From Planctomycetota bacterium (GTDB lineage: Bacteria > Planctomycetota > B15-G4): a DNA stretch of 64,000 nt. Shown in pieces: positions 36,955 to 45,112 of the stretch (position 1 is the first letter of the stretch; each line of letters starts with the position of its first letter). The stretch is taken from contig JAQWOM010000009.1 of the NCBI GenBank assembly GCA_029245865.1, positions 1 through 64,000 on the forward strand, given 5' to 3'. The translations under genes were made by a program, and so were the position numbers. The notes beneath the pieces are model-generated. The model was not told the DNA's origin, did no database searches, and saw only the letters and a list, made by a program, of their open reading frames with translations.

Positions 36955-37575
36955 TCAGAAATCGTCGTCCTGAGGATCGAAGCCCGCAAAACCCACGACG
37001 AAATCGACGATCTCCATCGGATCAAAGCCCACGTCAGCCCCGACCAATGCCAGCTGGAAACTCATGCCGATCTCGGTCTTGCCATAGTGAGGCCCCACGC
37101 CTCCTTCGACGGTGGCATCCACAACACTGACCTCGGCACCCGACTTCGACTCAAGCCCGATGGGCGAGCGCGGCATCTTGCGACCACGTGCCCCTGGCAA
37201 GCCGACGTAAACCGTGGCGTAGGCCCCGACGTACGCATCCGCGTAATCCGTGGCGCGAACGCCCACGGCAAATCCGGGCCCGATGCGAGCTCTCGCGCGG
37301 ACCATGTCGAACGCATCCAGAATGCGGTTCGGGATGTACATCAAGATGGCAAAGCCAGCGCCCGCGCCTCCCGTTTCATCTTCGACGTCATCAGTATCCT
37401 CGTCCTTTTCGTCATCGCGAAACACGAGTCCAGAAAAGCGGGCGGACGATTCTCCGGCCTCCGACGCCATCTCTGGAACATCGAGCCACAAGATGGGTCC
37501 GTTGAAGGTCTCCGAAGGAGCTGAAGCACATCCTCCACACAGCACAACGAACAGCAGCGACAAGAATCGAGTCAT
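36955..37575 (-). CDS. Small lipoprotein of unknown function, family A
   Basis: A 206-residue product with lipobox CGGC (Cys16) and a GGAG site 6 nt before the ATG. After an acidic stretch (FRDDEKDEDTDDVEDE) comes a Gly-rich beta region with NRILDAFDMVRARARIGPGF and ending VDFVVGFAGFDPQDDDF. This pattern (IVD-F/L then GF-x-x-x-D-x-D at the very end) is also visible in the lipoprotein at 44393-44884, suggesting a shared family. The middle carries SPIGLESKSGAEVSVVDATV. I do not recognise a function. It follows the DUF3332 gene in the same direction after a strong hairpin. Confidence 0.75.
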   Translation of the reverse strand: MTRFLSLLFVVLCGGCASAPSETFNGPILWLDVPEMASEAGESSARFSGLVFRDDEKDEDTDDVEDETGGAGAGFAILMYIPNRILDAFDMVRARARIGPGFAVGVRATDYADAYVGAYATVYVGLPGARGRKMPRSPIGLESKSGAEVSVVDATVEGGVGPHYGKTEIGMSFQLALVGADVGFDPMEIVDFVVGFAGFDPQDDDF

Positions 37576-37620
37576 GTGAAACTCCGTGCGAGTCAGCAAG
37601 GGCGCCGTGAAAACGTCAAT

Positions 37621-37657
37621 CGCCCTCGGGCTCGAGATCGTATCGAACCCGAAGGCG
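37621..37657 (-). terminator. Hairpin downstream of the DUF3332 gene
   Basis: A 15-position stem with two mismatches (arms 37621-37635 and 37643-37657) and a 7-nt loop lies 78 nt past the stop at 37735 and before the next gene. On the minus strand it is followed by ATTGACGTTTTC, a weak T-rich tail. Termination is likely but not canonical. Confidence 0.5.
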
Positions 37658-37734
37658 ATTTTCAGACAGCGACTGCTGCCTGTGAAGCAAGAAACCCAAG
37701 ACTGCTCGAGTCGGGTCTCAGGGATTCAGCACGC

Positions 37735-38016
37735 TCAATCAGCACCATCGCTGAGTTCGGGTGCTGCAATCGGGTTTTGGCCACCCCAGAACTCGATCGA
37801 GTTGAAGATCAGGGAGTCACCAAGAATGGCGAGGCCGTAGACGGGAAGAAAAGCGAGCCCCAGGAAGATGCCTTCCTGGCCCCACTCGTTCTCAACGACA
37901 GTGCCGTTCCAGTGATGGACCTGACGGGTCAGATTGAACGGGCCGTAGCAGCCACCCGCAAAAATGGACAGGCAAAGAACGCTCGCAAGCGCACGCTGCT
38001 TCCAGGGATGAGACAT
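37735..38016 (-). CDS. DUF3332 family lipoprotein
   Basis: The 93-residue product has a lipobox AGGC (Cys23) followed by the DUF3332 signature: YGPFNLTRQVHHWNGTV, then FLPVYGLAILGDSLIFNSIE and FWGGQNPI. These small membrane-attached proteins have two hydrophobic helices and unknown roles. GGAG lies 7 nt before the ATG at 38016; a longer in-frame start at 38100 would spoil the signal peptide. A TGn-TACCCT promoter element stands 48 nt upstream. Confidence 0.88.
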   Translation of the reverse strand: MSHPWKQRALASVLCLSIFAGGCYGPFNLTRQVHHWNGTVVENEWGQEGIFLGLAFLPVYGLAILGDSLIFNSIEFWGGQNPIAAPELSDGAD

Positions 38017-38064
38017 GTGTTCACTCCGAAGATTGGGTACGGGGTTGAGTTTCAGAATCGGAGC

Positions 38065-38073
38065 AGGGTAGCA
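38065..38073 (-). promoter_or_regulatory. Extended -10 element TGC-TACCCT
   Basis: TGCTACCCT on the minus strand lies 48 nt before the DUF3332 ATG, in the 221-nt divergent region with the HspQ-domain gene. It differs by one base from the TGn-TATCCT elements elsewhere in the window. Confidence 0.4.
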
Positions 38074-38237
38074 GCACAAACGAACAAAGCCAGACTCCAC
38101 GCATGACTTCGGCCCGCCGCGGCTCCCTGACTCGCAAAGCGAACCGAAAACACCTCTGGGGGCAGGTCAACTCGACCGGCGCTCCGCAACACGGCTATCC
38201 ATCGAGCCGTCCGTGGTAGGCTTCGACTCCTCCTCTG

Positions 38238-38852
38238 ATGGCTCCGACAATGCCCGACATCACCCAGCTCCCCGCGCTGATTTGTCTCTACGACGACCCT
38301 TCGGAGTCTGTCAGGCGCGAGGTCCTCGGCACGCTGGCTGGCTTCGGGGCCGAACTCGAAGCCTCGCTGAACAAGCTGCCTGAAAAACCGGAAGCCTCGA
38401 AGATTGCCTCGGTTCTGGATGCCGTCTCGCGGCACGTTCAATCCCAACGCGCGAAAGACACTCCAAGCCTTCCAACGACTGAGTCCGCGACCCTCGACGA
38501 GGACGCAGTCTCTCCGGAAGATGCTGGATCTCCGGCACCACGCTACGAAGAAGGACAACTGGTCCGGCATCGTCGCTATGGCTACCGAGGCGTGGTCGTC
38601 GCGTTCGACCGCAACTGCCATGCCGCGGACGACTGGTACAAATCCAACCGGACGCGTCCCGAACGCAATCAGCCCTGGTATCACGTTCTCGTGGACGGTG
38701 CGCACCACGTCACCTACGCGGCTCAGACGAGCCTGCTACCAGATGAATCCATGCAGGCGGTGGGCCACCCGCTCGTCCCTTTCTTCTTCAAGAATTTTAA
38801 AGACGGCTGCTACCAGCGAAATGACCGGGCCTGGCCCGCTCTTGAGTCCTGA
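38238..38852 (+). CDS. HspQ/YccV-like (hemimethylated DNA-binding) domain protein with HEAT-like N-terminus
   Basis: A 204-residue cytoplasmic protein. The C-terminal half (about 98-204) is an HspQ/YccV domain: YEEGQLVRHRRYGYRGVVVA, DDWYKSNRTRPERNQPWYHV and PHPLVPFFF-type ending. In E. coli this domain is linked to DnaA/Lon substrate control. The first 60 residues (LPALICLYDDPSESVRREVL) look like a HEAT-type helical pair, as found before SirB1/transglutaminase-like domains that often accompany HspQ; that middle domain is missing here. The ATG at 38238 has no strong Shine-Dalgarno; an in-frame ATG lies at 38250. Confidence 0.8.
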   Translation: MAPTMPDITQLPALICLYDDPSESVRREVLGTLAGFGAELEASLNKLPEKPEASKIASVLDAVSRHVQSQRAKDTPSLPTTESATLDEDAVSPEDAGSPAPRYEEGQLVRHRRYGYRGVVVAFDRNCHAADDWYKSNRTRPERNQPWYHVLVDGAHHVTYAAQTSLLPDESMQAVGHPLVPFFFKNFKDGCYQRNDRAWPALES

Positions 38853-38857
38853 GTAGA

Positions 38858-38875
38858 GCTGAGCAGGCTCTCAGC
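38858..38875 (+). terminator. Hairpin just after the HspQ-domain gene
   Basis: GCTGAG-caggct-CTCAGC forms a perfect 6-bp stem 6 nt after the stop codon at 38852. There is no T-run, so it is only a possible terminator. Confidence 0.25.
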
Positions 38876-38905
38876 ACCCGATTCATGCCAACATCGCGTT
38901 TCCCG

Positions 38906-38913
38906 TGTACGAT
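38906..38913 (+). promoter_or_regulatory. Possible -10 element TG-TACGAT
   Basis: TGTACGAT lies 35 nt before the GTG at 38948. TACGAT is 4 of 6 to TATAAT with TG directly upstream; no good -35 is seen. Confidence 0.3.
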
Positions 38914-38947
38914 TGCGGGCCGTTCATCACCCGAGGAGAGTTCACCC

Positions 38948-41281
38948 GTGCGTCTTGCATTCTTGCCATTGCTTGCCTGCCTGCTGATGGGCACCCAGGC
39001 GAGCGCCTCAGACCTGACCCTCGATGGTCAATCGAGCGCGCTCAGTAGTCTCTACGGAAGCACGCTCACCATTGATGTGGTCGGCAACCCAAACCTTCCG
39101 TGCTCGATGGTCGTGGACCTCGTTCCAGGACCAACGGCCGTCAACGGAGTGCCCTTCCCCATCGGCTTTAGCCCCGCATGGTCGATCTTTCCTCTGGGTA
39201 TCACATCGCCCTTAGGCGAGCTTTCCAAACCGATCACGCTGCCCAACGATCCCTCTACAGTGGGCTTGGTCGTCTACACCGCTTGCGTTGTCTTCGATCC
39301 CACTGCGACCAGCGGACTTGATGTCAGCAACGGCGTAGTTCTCAGCGTCATCGGCAACATCAACAACGACAAGGTGCAGCTCGCTGGCAACACCCTCAGT
39401 GATTACCCGCATTTTGAGCACGTCACCGCTTTCAACGAAGGCGCTTCCATCAAAATCGGTATCGAAACCAGCCTCTATCCAGGGCTTGCAGGAACAACGG
39501 CGCGAGTCTATGTCGTCAAAGCCAAGAATCTCGCTCAGTGGACTGCAGACCCCTCACTCGTGGACGTCAGCAGCGGAGGCGCTGAGACCTTCACCTTCGT
39601 TGCCGGGTCGATTCAGAACAACATTCTCGAGGTCGACACGGGAACTCTCAACGGAATCAACGGGACCCAACTCGGCGTGGGCTACGACGTCGTGATCGAC
39701 GTCAACAATGACGGGCTCTTTTCGCCGGGCGACATCATCGACGGAAACGGTGACGAGACCGGCCTCTACGTGGTTCACGACCTGACACTCCCAGGTCCGT
39801 TGGCCGTCACCGAGATTCTCTATTCGGGCGGTGTCAATCTGGCTCAGAACACCTTCTATCCGAGCAATATCTCGAACATGGGCCAACTGCCCCTGATCGT
39901 GATCAGTCACGGAAATGGGCACAACTACCAGTGGTACGACCACCTGGGCGAGCACATGGCCTCCTACGGCTATGTCGTCATGTCACACCAGAACAACACG
40001 CAGCCCGGAATCGAAACCGCCTCGACAACGACGCTGACAAATACGGATTACTTCCTCGGGAATCTCGCCAGCATTCAGGGCGGTGCATTGAATGGACACA
40101 TCGATGCCTCCCGCATCGTCTGGCTAGGACACAGTCGCGGAGGCGAGGGAGTCGCGCGTGCTTATGACCGATTGTTCGACGGGACATTCGTTCCTACGAA
40201 CTACGGAATCGGTCAGATCACTCTGATATCCAGCATTGCTCCCACGGGATTCCTCGCCACATCCTCCAGCAACCCCCACAACGTCGAGCACTACCATGTG
40301 TGGACCGGTGCGGCCGACGCCGATGTGAATGGATGTGCGAGCAGCAACATTACCCAGACGCAACAGATTCACGACCGCGCTGCCCAAGGCAGAAGCTCCA
40401 TCTCCTTGCACGGCGTAGGGCACGGCGATTTCCACAACTCTTCTGGCTCCGTAGCAAGTGGCCCCTGCCTCGTAGGCAAGCCGTCGACACACGCCATCAT
40501 GCGTGGGTACTTCCTGCCGCTTGTGAAACACGTGATCGAAGGCAATGCTCCGGCCAAGGACTACCTCTGGCGCCAATGGGAGCGGTTCCAGCCGATCGGA
40601 GCTCCCACGAGTAACAACTGCGTCGTCGTGGATCTCCAGCACAGCGAAGGCCCCATCGCAAACACCTTCGTGATCGACGACTTTCAGACGAACTCTGCCC
40701 TCAACATGTCGAGTTCGGGTGGGCCTGTGACCACCACCGTGGCCAACATGCTTTCCGGCAAGCCCGATGACGGCAATTCGAACTTCACGAACAACAGCGC
40801 CGATCCCTTCAACGGGTTCACCTACGCCCGGGCCAACGATCGCGCCCGCGCACTGGTGTTCGAGTACAACAGCGACACCAAGATGACCTTCGGCATCCTT
40901 GGCCCGGATCAGGATTTCTCGGACTTCGCCTACCTCTCCTTCCGGAGTTGCCAGGCCACACGCCACCCCTTCACCACATCAGCACTCGGGGACACCACCT
41001 TCTCGGTTGTGCTCTCCGACACCAATGCCGTGAACAGCCGGATCAACATAGGCGTGTACGGAGGAGGCCTCGAAGAGCCCTACCAGCGGACGGGTTGCGG
41101 CTCAGGAGTTGGCTGGCACAACGAGTACGAAACCATTCGCATTCGCCTCACCGATTTTCTGAACGACGGATCAGGCCTGGACCTGACTTCCGTTGCATCT
41201 GTGTCGCTCTATTTTGGCCCATCCTTCGGCTCACCCGAGGGACGCCTCGGCCTCGACGACCTGAAACTGACCCTCGACTGA
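38948..41281 (+). CDS. Secreted alpha/beta hydrolase with flanking beta-sandwich domains
   Basis: The 777-residue product starts at a GTG (38948) with GAGGAG 9 nt upstream, giving the signal peptide RLAFLPLLACLLMGTQASAS. Residues 20-270 form a beta-sandwich. Residues 290-560 are an alpha/beta hydrolase of the dienelactone-hydrolase/cutinase type: LPLIVISHGNGHNYQWYDHL with the oxyanion region, WLGHSRGGEGVAR with nucleophile Ser396, and HGVGHGDFHN with the probable catalytic His. Residues 590-777 resemble a carbohydrate-binding jelly roll (FVIDDFQTNS, ending RLGLDDLKLTLD). It should be an extracellular esterase or lipase; substrate unknown. The gene at 41299 follows after 17 nt. Confidence 0.8.
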   Translation: MRLAFLPLLACLLMGTQASASDLTLDGQSSALSSLYGSTLTIDVVGNPNLPCSMVVDLVPGPTAVNGVPFPIGFSPAWSIFPLGITSPLGELSKPITLPNDPSTVGLVVYTACVVFDPTATSGLDVSNGVVLSVIGNINNDKVQLAGNTLSDYPHFEHVTAFNEGASIKIGIETSLYPGLAGTTARVYVVKAKNLAQWTADPSLVDVSSGGAETFTFVAGSIQNNILEVDTGTLNGINGTQLGVGYDVVIDVNNDGLFSPGDIIDGNGDETGLYVVHDLTLPGPLAVTEILYSGGVNLAQNTFYPSNISNMGQLPLIVISHGNGHNYQWYDHLGEHMASYGYVVMSHQNNTQPGIETASTTTLTNTDYFLGNLASIQGGALNGHIDASRIVWLGHSRGGEGVARAYDRLFDGTFVPTNYGIGQITLISSIAPTGFLATSSSNPHNVEHYHVWTGAADADVNGCASSNITQTQQIHDRAAQGRSSISLHGVGHGDFHNSSGSVASGPCLVGKPSTHAIMRGYFLPLVKHVIEGNAPAKDYLWRQWERFQPIGAPTSNNCVVVDLQHSEGPIANTFVIDDFQTNSALNMSSSGGPVTTTVANMLSGKPDDGNSNFTNNSADPFNGFTYARANDRARALVFEYNSDTKMTFGILGPDQDFSDFAYLSFRSCQATRHPFTTSALGDTTFSVVLSDTNAVNSRINIGVYGGGLEEPYQRTGCGSGVGWHNEYETIRIRLTDFLNDGSGLDLTSVASVSLYFGPSFGSPEGRLGLDDLKLTLD

Positions 41282-41298
41282 CCAGGACGTACCGGATC

Positions 41299-41952
41299 AT
41301 GAATCGCATCACGACCTCTACTTTCGTCGGCCTTTTCCTCCTGGCAAGTGGGCTCCACACCTTGGCCCAAGAGACGCCAGACGAACCCGCACCGACCGCC
41401 CTCACCATCAATCATACAAGCCCGGTTCGGCTTGTGATGGCACGGCCGTTCACCCTGGACGCGCCCTCGGTGCACCACTGGCGCGCCGAACGTCCGGAGT
41501 TCCATGCAGGCATGGCACTCGTCCTCCAGGTCGAGGATCGTTCACTGATCGAACCACGGCAGGGTTTTGAGCCCGTGCTCTACGTGGGCAGCGAAACAGC
41601 CGCACGTCTCAACGTCGGTTATGACTCGGGCTATCTGGTGGTCCTGATACCCGCAGACCTCGATGCAGAAGGGGCTGTCGACCTTGACCTGTCGAAAACA
41701 CCGATCTTCTTCGGTGACCCCGAACTTCCCGAGCGCGTGAAGGCCAAAGACGCCCGGGCGCAGCAGGCACGGGCCCTGGAAGAGGGTGTCCAGGCGCCCT
41801 CAACCGCCGTGGTCGAAACCGCCATGCAACGCCAGGTGCGTTTCGCCGACGACTGGGAGCTTCACGTCTGGGCGGCGAATCTCATCGAAGCCTACTCACC
41901 CCAGGAAGTCGATCTGGTGAGCGGACTCCGAGTTCCTCGCGTGGGTCGCTGA
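41299..41952 (+). CDS. Secreted protein of unknown function (217 aa)
   Basis: The ATG at 41299 is preceded by AGGA and lies 17 nt after the hydrolase stop, so the two genes are almost certainly co-transcribed. The signal peptide is TTSTFVGLFLLASGLHTLAQ. The mature protein has beta-rich segments (LYVGSETAARLNVGYDSGYL and LVVLIPADLDAEGAVDLDLS) followed by a helical C-terminus with a run of Ala, Arg and Gln. I recognise no family. Its position suggests a partner or chaperone-like role for the hydrolase, which is inference. Confidence 0.7.
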   Translation: MNRITTSTFVGLFLLASGLHTLAQETPDEPAPTALTINHTSPVRLVMARPFTLDAPSVHHWRAERPEFHAGMALVLQVEDRSLIEPRQGFEPVLYVGSETAARLNVGYDSGYLVVLIPADLDAEGAVDLDLSKTPIFFGDPELPERVKAKDARAQQARALEEGVQAPSTAVVETAMQRQVRFADDWELHVWAANLIEAYSPQEVDLVSGLRVPRVGR

Positions 41953-41994
41953 CTCCAGCCCTCGGTCGCAACAGAGCCGATCGACCGATCCCGG

Positions 41995-43083
41995 TCAGTC
42001 GAACAACGTGTTGGTGAACACCGCGGTGCCTTTCACGTCGCGCTCCGTGGCTTCCCCGAGCGCACCTTCCTCGATCAACGTCCCTGAGAACGTCACCTGG
42101 AAACGGCCGTCGATCTTGGAGTTCACGACGATGTCGAGCGTGCCCGTATTGCTGCTCCAGCCGGGAGATGAGCCGTCGGGGTGGATCTCGCCATAGCCGA
42201 TGGAGGCGGGCGCGCTCGTGTAACGCAAGGGCGGCTCATCCACTTCGATATCGAGGGGCATCGTGACAACCAGTTGCCGAATGACTGATTTGCCCTTCTG
42301 AACATCGAGTGTGACCTCTCCCAACTCTCCGAGTAGAGAGCTGAGCTGCTCGCCTTTCGCCCTCAGTTTCTTGCCACTGATCACCGCGGACAGGCCATCT
42401 TTCGGCAAGGGGACGGGACTTCCAGCAACCTCGACTTGGTCGGTGGTTGGCGTGCTACCCAGCTTGTTGCTGACCACCACGTCATAGAAGCCATCGGGGA
42501 CCTTGGGGATCCGAACGCGCAATGTAAGCGGCTCTTCATCATCCCCCTTATCGAGGTCATCTTCATCGATGAAGGAGGTGGTCACCTTGGCCTTCTTGCC
42601 GTTGACAGAAACACGCAGCTTGCCTGGCCCGGCATTCCTGACCCTGACGTCAATCAAATCCCCGGGGGCGCCGGCCCCTGGCGACACGCTCAAGACCTCA
42701 GGCGCCACGGTGCTCACGGTCCCCACCTCGACCTCTGCACCGGCCCGGCTGCCACGCGGCTGCACCATGACGGTCCACTCCTTCCCGCCCGCCGGATCCT
42801 TTTTCGTACTGGGAATCTTTTTCACCGTCCCCATGATCAGCGTGTCGGAATAAGACTCGACGGCAATCACCAGGCGTTTCTTCACACCCTCCGTCACGGC
42901 AAAGACCGCGGGGACTTTGCCTCCATCAAAGCCCGAGCCAAAGATGCCCACCTCGGTGCCTAGCATCACCTGACCGGGTAACACTGGGGGAGCGAGAGAC
43001 TCCATGTCGCCGGGCAGAACAGCAAGCACGAGACCCCAGAAAGCGAACAGGGCAGAAGGAAAACGAAACCACGTGTTCAGCAT
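41995..43083 (-). CDS. Secreted IPT/TIG-like protein, copy 1
   Basis: A 362-residue exported protein: the first 25 residues (NTWFRFPSALFAFWGLVLAV) are a signal peptide. Two immunoglobulin-like (IPT/TIG) domains follow, recognisable by LPGQVMLGTEVGIFGSGFDG and APEVLSVSPGAGAPGDLIDV. The second half is a beta domain ending GTAVFTNTLFD. It is arranged like the product of the gene at 43217, so the two are paralogues. Function unknown; binding or scaffolding at the surface is likely. The start at 43083 is chosen over 43164 from the signal peptide. Confidence 0.7.
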   Translation of the reverse strand: MLNTWFRFPSALFAFWGLVLAVLPGDMESLAPPVLPGQVMLGTEVGIFGSGFDGGKVPAVFAVTEGVKKRLVIAVESYSDTLIMGTVKKIPSTKKDPAGGKEWTVMVQPRGSRAGAEVEVGTVSTVAPEVLSVSPGAGAPGDLIDVRVRNAGPGKLRVSVNGKKAKVTTSFIDEDDLDKGDDEEPLTLRVRIPKVPDGFYDVVVSNKLGSTPTTDQVEVAGSPVPLPKDGLSAVISGKKLRAKGEQLSSLLGELGEVTLDVQKGKSVIRQLVVTMPLDIEVDEPPLRYTSAPASIGYGEIHPDGSSPGWSSNTGTLDIVVNSKIDGRFQVTFSGTLIEEGALGEATERDVKGTAVFTNTLFD

Positions 43084-43216
43084 GTGAGGACACCCATCAT
43101 CGAGAAGCTTGATCGAGAAGTGCGGGCCTTGTGAGTGCGGCATACCAGGGCCGCCGTCGCACACTCACATTATGCACCCGCCTCCGAAGCTTGCCTAGCA
43201 GGCGCTGGTGCTGCGA

Positions 43217-44236
43217 TCAGTCCAGAAGGACGCTGAACGTTGCGGTAAGGGGTCGTGCAGCAGCCTGGCCGTAAACGGGCTCCAGCCATCCGGTCACCGT
43301 GCCACGCAACAGTCCAGCGTCATTCTCGAGAATGCTCACCCGGGCGAAACCACCCCAGCCGTACGCCGATGACCAGGCCTGACTGTCCTGCGACATGAAA
43401 CGGACCAGTTGCACGAGCACATCGTTGCCTCGCAACTCTGCAGGACCTTGCGCACTGGGGTCGTAGCGCATCGAAAGGCGCAACCAATGGCCGTGCTTTC
43501 CCTTGCCGTCAAACCCGCGCAGCAAGAGAACACCGTTCTCCTCATCGTATTCGGCCTGAACAGTCGAGGCCTTCGACTCGAGCCTCAGCTCGCCGGCCTC
43601 CCCACGCATGACCGGCTCGACACCATGTTCACTACCCGTGATGGAAACGGCGTCTGCTAAGCAAGTCTCTCCGGCTGCCGTGATCACGACAAGCGGATGC
43701 ACACCGTCACCGATTCGGCGTGGCACACGAATCCGAACACGATCCCACGAGGCTCCGAGAGCATCCACGACAACATCCGTTTCCCACGACACGACCCGCG
43801 CCCGCCGGCTGGCAATCTCGACCCGCCCACGCCGGGGGCCCAGATGACGCCCCGTGATCTCGAGAACATCCCCCGGCAAGGCCTCAGCCGAACTCAGGGC
43901 CAGATCCTGAGGTGCCTGCACGCACACCGCCTCAGAAATCGTGGTCCAGCCGTCCCCATCTGCAGAGGGGGCTTTCTGGGAGCGAAGCCGGAGGTCGTAA
44001 TCGCCCTGCTCCACCCGAGGGACACGAAGCCGCAGTCCCCCCTCCTCTGTGAAGCCAAGCTTGGCGCGCCGCGGGGGCCCGCCTCCGGTGGGGTGCAGCC
44101 ACACTTTCTGGGGCTGCGCAGCGACACCGATGTCGGACCACTCCACCCAGGCCCCTGGAGCACTCTCCACCTGGGGGAGGCTCGACGTCTCCCCGGGGGA
44201 GGCGAGGGCAGCGAGAAGCAGAAGAACGATCAGCAC
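43217..44236 (-). CDS. Secreted IPT/TIG-like protein, copy 2
   Basis: The 339-residue product begins at a GTG (44236) whose first codons give a short signal peptide, LIVLLLLAALASPGETSS. The domain order parallels the downstream gene: an N-terminal beta region (WVEWSDIGVAAQPQKVWLHP), an IPT-type domain (PQDLALSSAEALPGDVLEIT), and a C-terminal beta domain ending TATFSVLLD. Its stop lies 133 nt before the start of copy 1, in the same direction. The two look like an old tandem duplication, with low identity. No function can be assigned. Confidence 0.65.
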   Translation of the reverse strand: MLIVLLLLAALASPGETSSLPQVESAPGAWVEWSDIGVAAQPQKVWLHPTGGGPPRRAKLGFTEEGGLRLRVPRVEQGDYDLRLRSQKAPSADGDGWTTISEAVCVQAPQDLALSSAEALPGDVLEITGRHLGPRRGRVEIASRRARVVSWETDVVVDALGASWDRVRIRVPRRIGDGVHPLVVITAAGETCLADAVSITGSEHGVEPVMRGEAGELRLESKASTVQAEYDEENGVLLLRGFDGKGKHGHWLRLSMRYDPSAQGPAELRGNDVLVQLVRFMSQDSQAWSSAYGWGGFARVSILENDAGLLRGTVTGWLEPVYGQAAARPLTATFSVLLD

Positions 44237-44299
44237 GACCCGAGGCTAACCTGCGATGCGGTTGCCGCCTAGATGCCCCGTCGCAGAAGCCCTAAAACG

Positions 44300-44336
44300 C
44301 AAGAACGCCCGCCGGCGATGAGCCGACGGGCGTTCT
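44300..44336. terminator. Strong intrinsic terminator
   Basis: A 16-bp stem with one mismatch (44300-44315 with 44321-44336) and 5-nt loop GATGA. On the minus strand it follows the stop at 44393 by 56 nt and is followed by GCGTTTTAG; on the plus strand by TCAGG. It should end the transcript of the lipoprotein gene 44393-44884. Confidence 0.75.
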
Positions 44337-44392
44337 TTCAGGACAGGCCTCACAGTGAGTGAGGAACCATCCCGCATCGATAAAGACTGAAA

Positions 44393-44884
44393 TCAGTCTT
44401 CGTCGAGACTCCAGTAGCCGAAGCCGATGATGCTGGAGGCCAGATCGACGATCTGCCAGGTATGCACAGTTGCGTACATACCGAAGCCAACGCCGACACG
44501 GGCACCAACGTCCCAGATCGTGCTGCTGTAGGCCATCGCGCCGTTGGCGTCAGCCACGTGGAAAGGGTTGACCCAATTCCCGTGGAAGATACCTGACCCG
44601 ATGCCGACCAGACCAAAGTCCGCGTAGTCACCGATACCCACGCGGGCAAGGTTGGTCAACTGAACATGAGCACCAGCGCCGTATCCGGTGCCGATGTTCG
44701 CGCTGAATGTATCCCACATATCGTCGAAGATACCTGGGATCCATCCCTGAATGCCGGGGGGTCCGGCCTTAGCGTCCTGAACCGCGAGAGCGGGGGCTTC
44801 GCCGTGAATCGTGGGAGTGGCCTGCATTGTGCCGGCACATCCCGCAGTGCACAGCAGAGCCATGCAAAGGAGCTTCGATTTCAT
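44393..44884 (-). CDS. Small lipoprotein of unknown function, family A relative
   Basis: A 163-residue lipoprotein: lipobox TAGC, Cys16, and a consensus AAGGAG site 7 nt before the ATG. Two beta/Gly-rich segments (NIGTGYGAGAHVQLTNLARV and ARVGVGFGMYATVHTWQIVD) are followed by the ending LASSIIGFGYWSLDED. The ending is visibly like VDFVVGFAGFDPQDDDF of the lipoprotein at 36955, as is the earlier D-x-F-x(n)-G-x-G-F/Y pattern. No function is known. The gene stands alone with its own promoter candidate and terminator. Confidence 0.75.
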   Translation of the reverse strand: MKSKLLCMALLCTAGCAGTMQATPTIHGEAPALAVQDAKAGPPGIQGWIPGIFDDMWDTFSANIGTGYGAGAHVQLTNLARVGIGDYADFGLVGIGSGIFHGNWVNPFHVADANGAMAYSSTIWDVGARVGVGFGMYATVHTWQIVDLASSIIGFGYWSLDED

Positions 44885-44942
44885 CCTACGTCTCCTTGAT
44901 GAGATGGAACTGCAGCCGCTGCTTGCGAACGGCGATTCACGG

Positions 44943-44971
44943 ACCCTAGACACCATTCGCCGACGGTTCAA
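44943..44971 (-). promoter_or_regulatory. Promoter candidate for the lipoprotein gene at 44884
   Basis: TTGAAC at 44966-44971 (minus) and TAGGGT at 44943-44948 are 17 nt apart, giving a sigma70-type arrangement about 58 nt before the start codon. Confidence 0.35.
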
Positions 44972-45112
44972 AGTCCTTTCGGAATGTTCGTGAAGAAGAA
45001 ATGTAGATGGCGTGCGCAATTCCCTGAAAAACGGTCAATCTTTCCCCCTCAGCACCGATACGGCACAGATCGGCGAATTTCGATCATTCCCCAGGTGCCC
45101 CAAAAGCGCCTC

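Noticed and set aside
37621-37657. The hairpin near 37621 as part of a repeat family
   Set aside because: I saw no second copy in the window; its position after a stop codon fits a terminator better.
40124-40966. A 280-codon minus-strand frame inside the secreted hydrolase gene
   Set aside because: Antisense to the alpha/beta hydrolase, including its nucleophile motif; no ribosome site or motif of its own.
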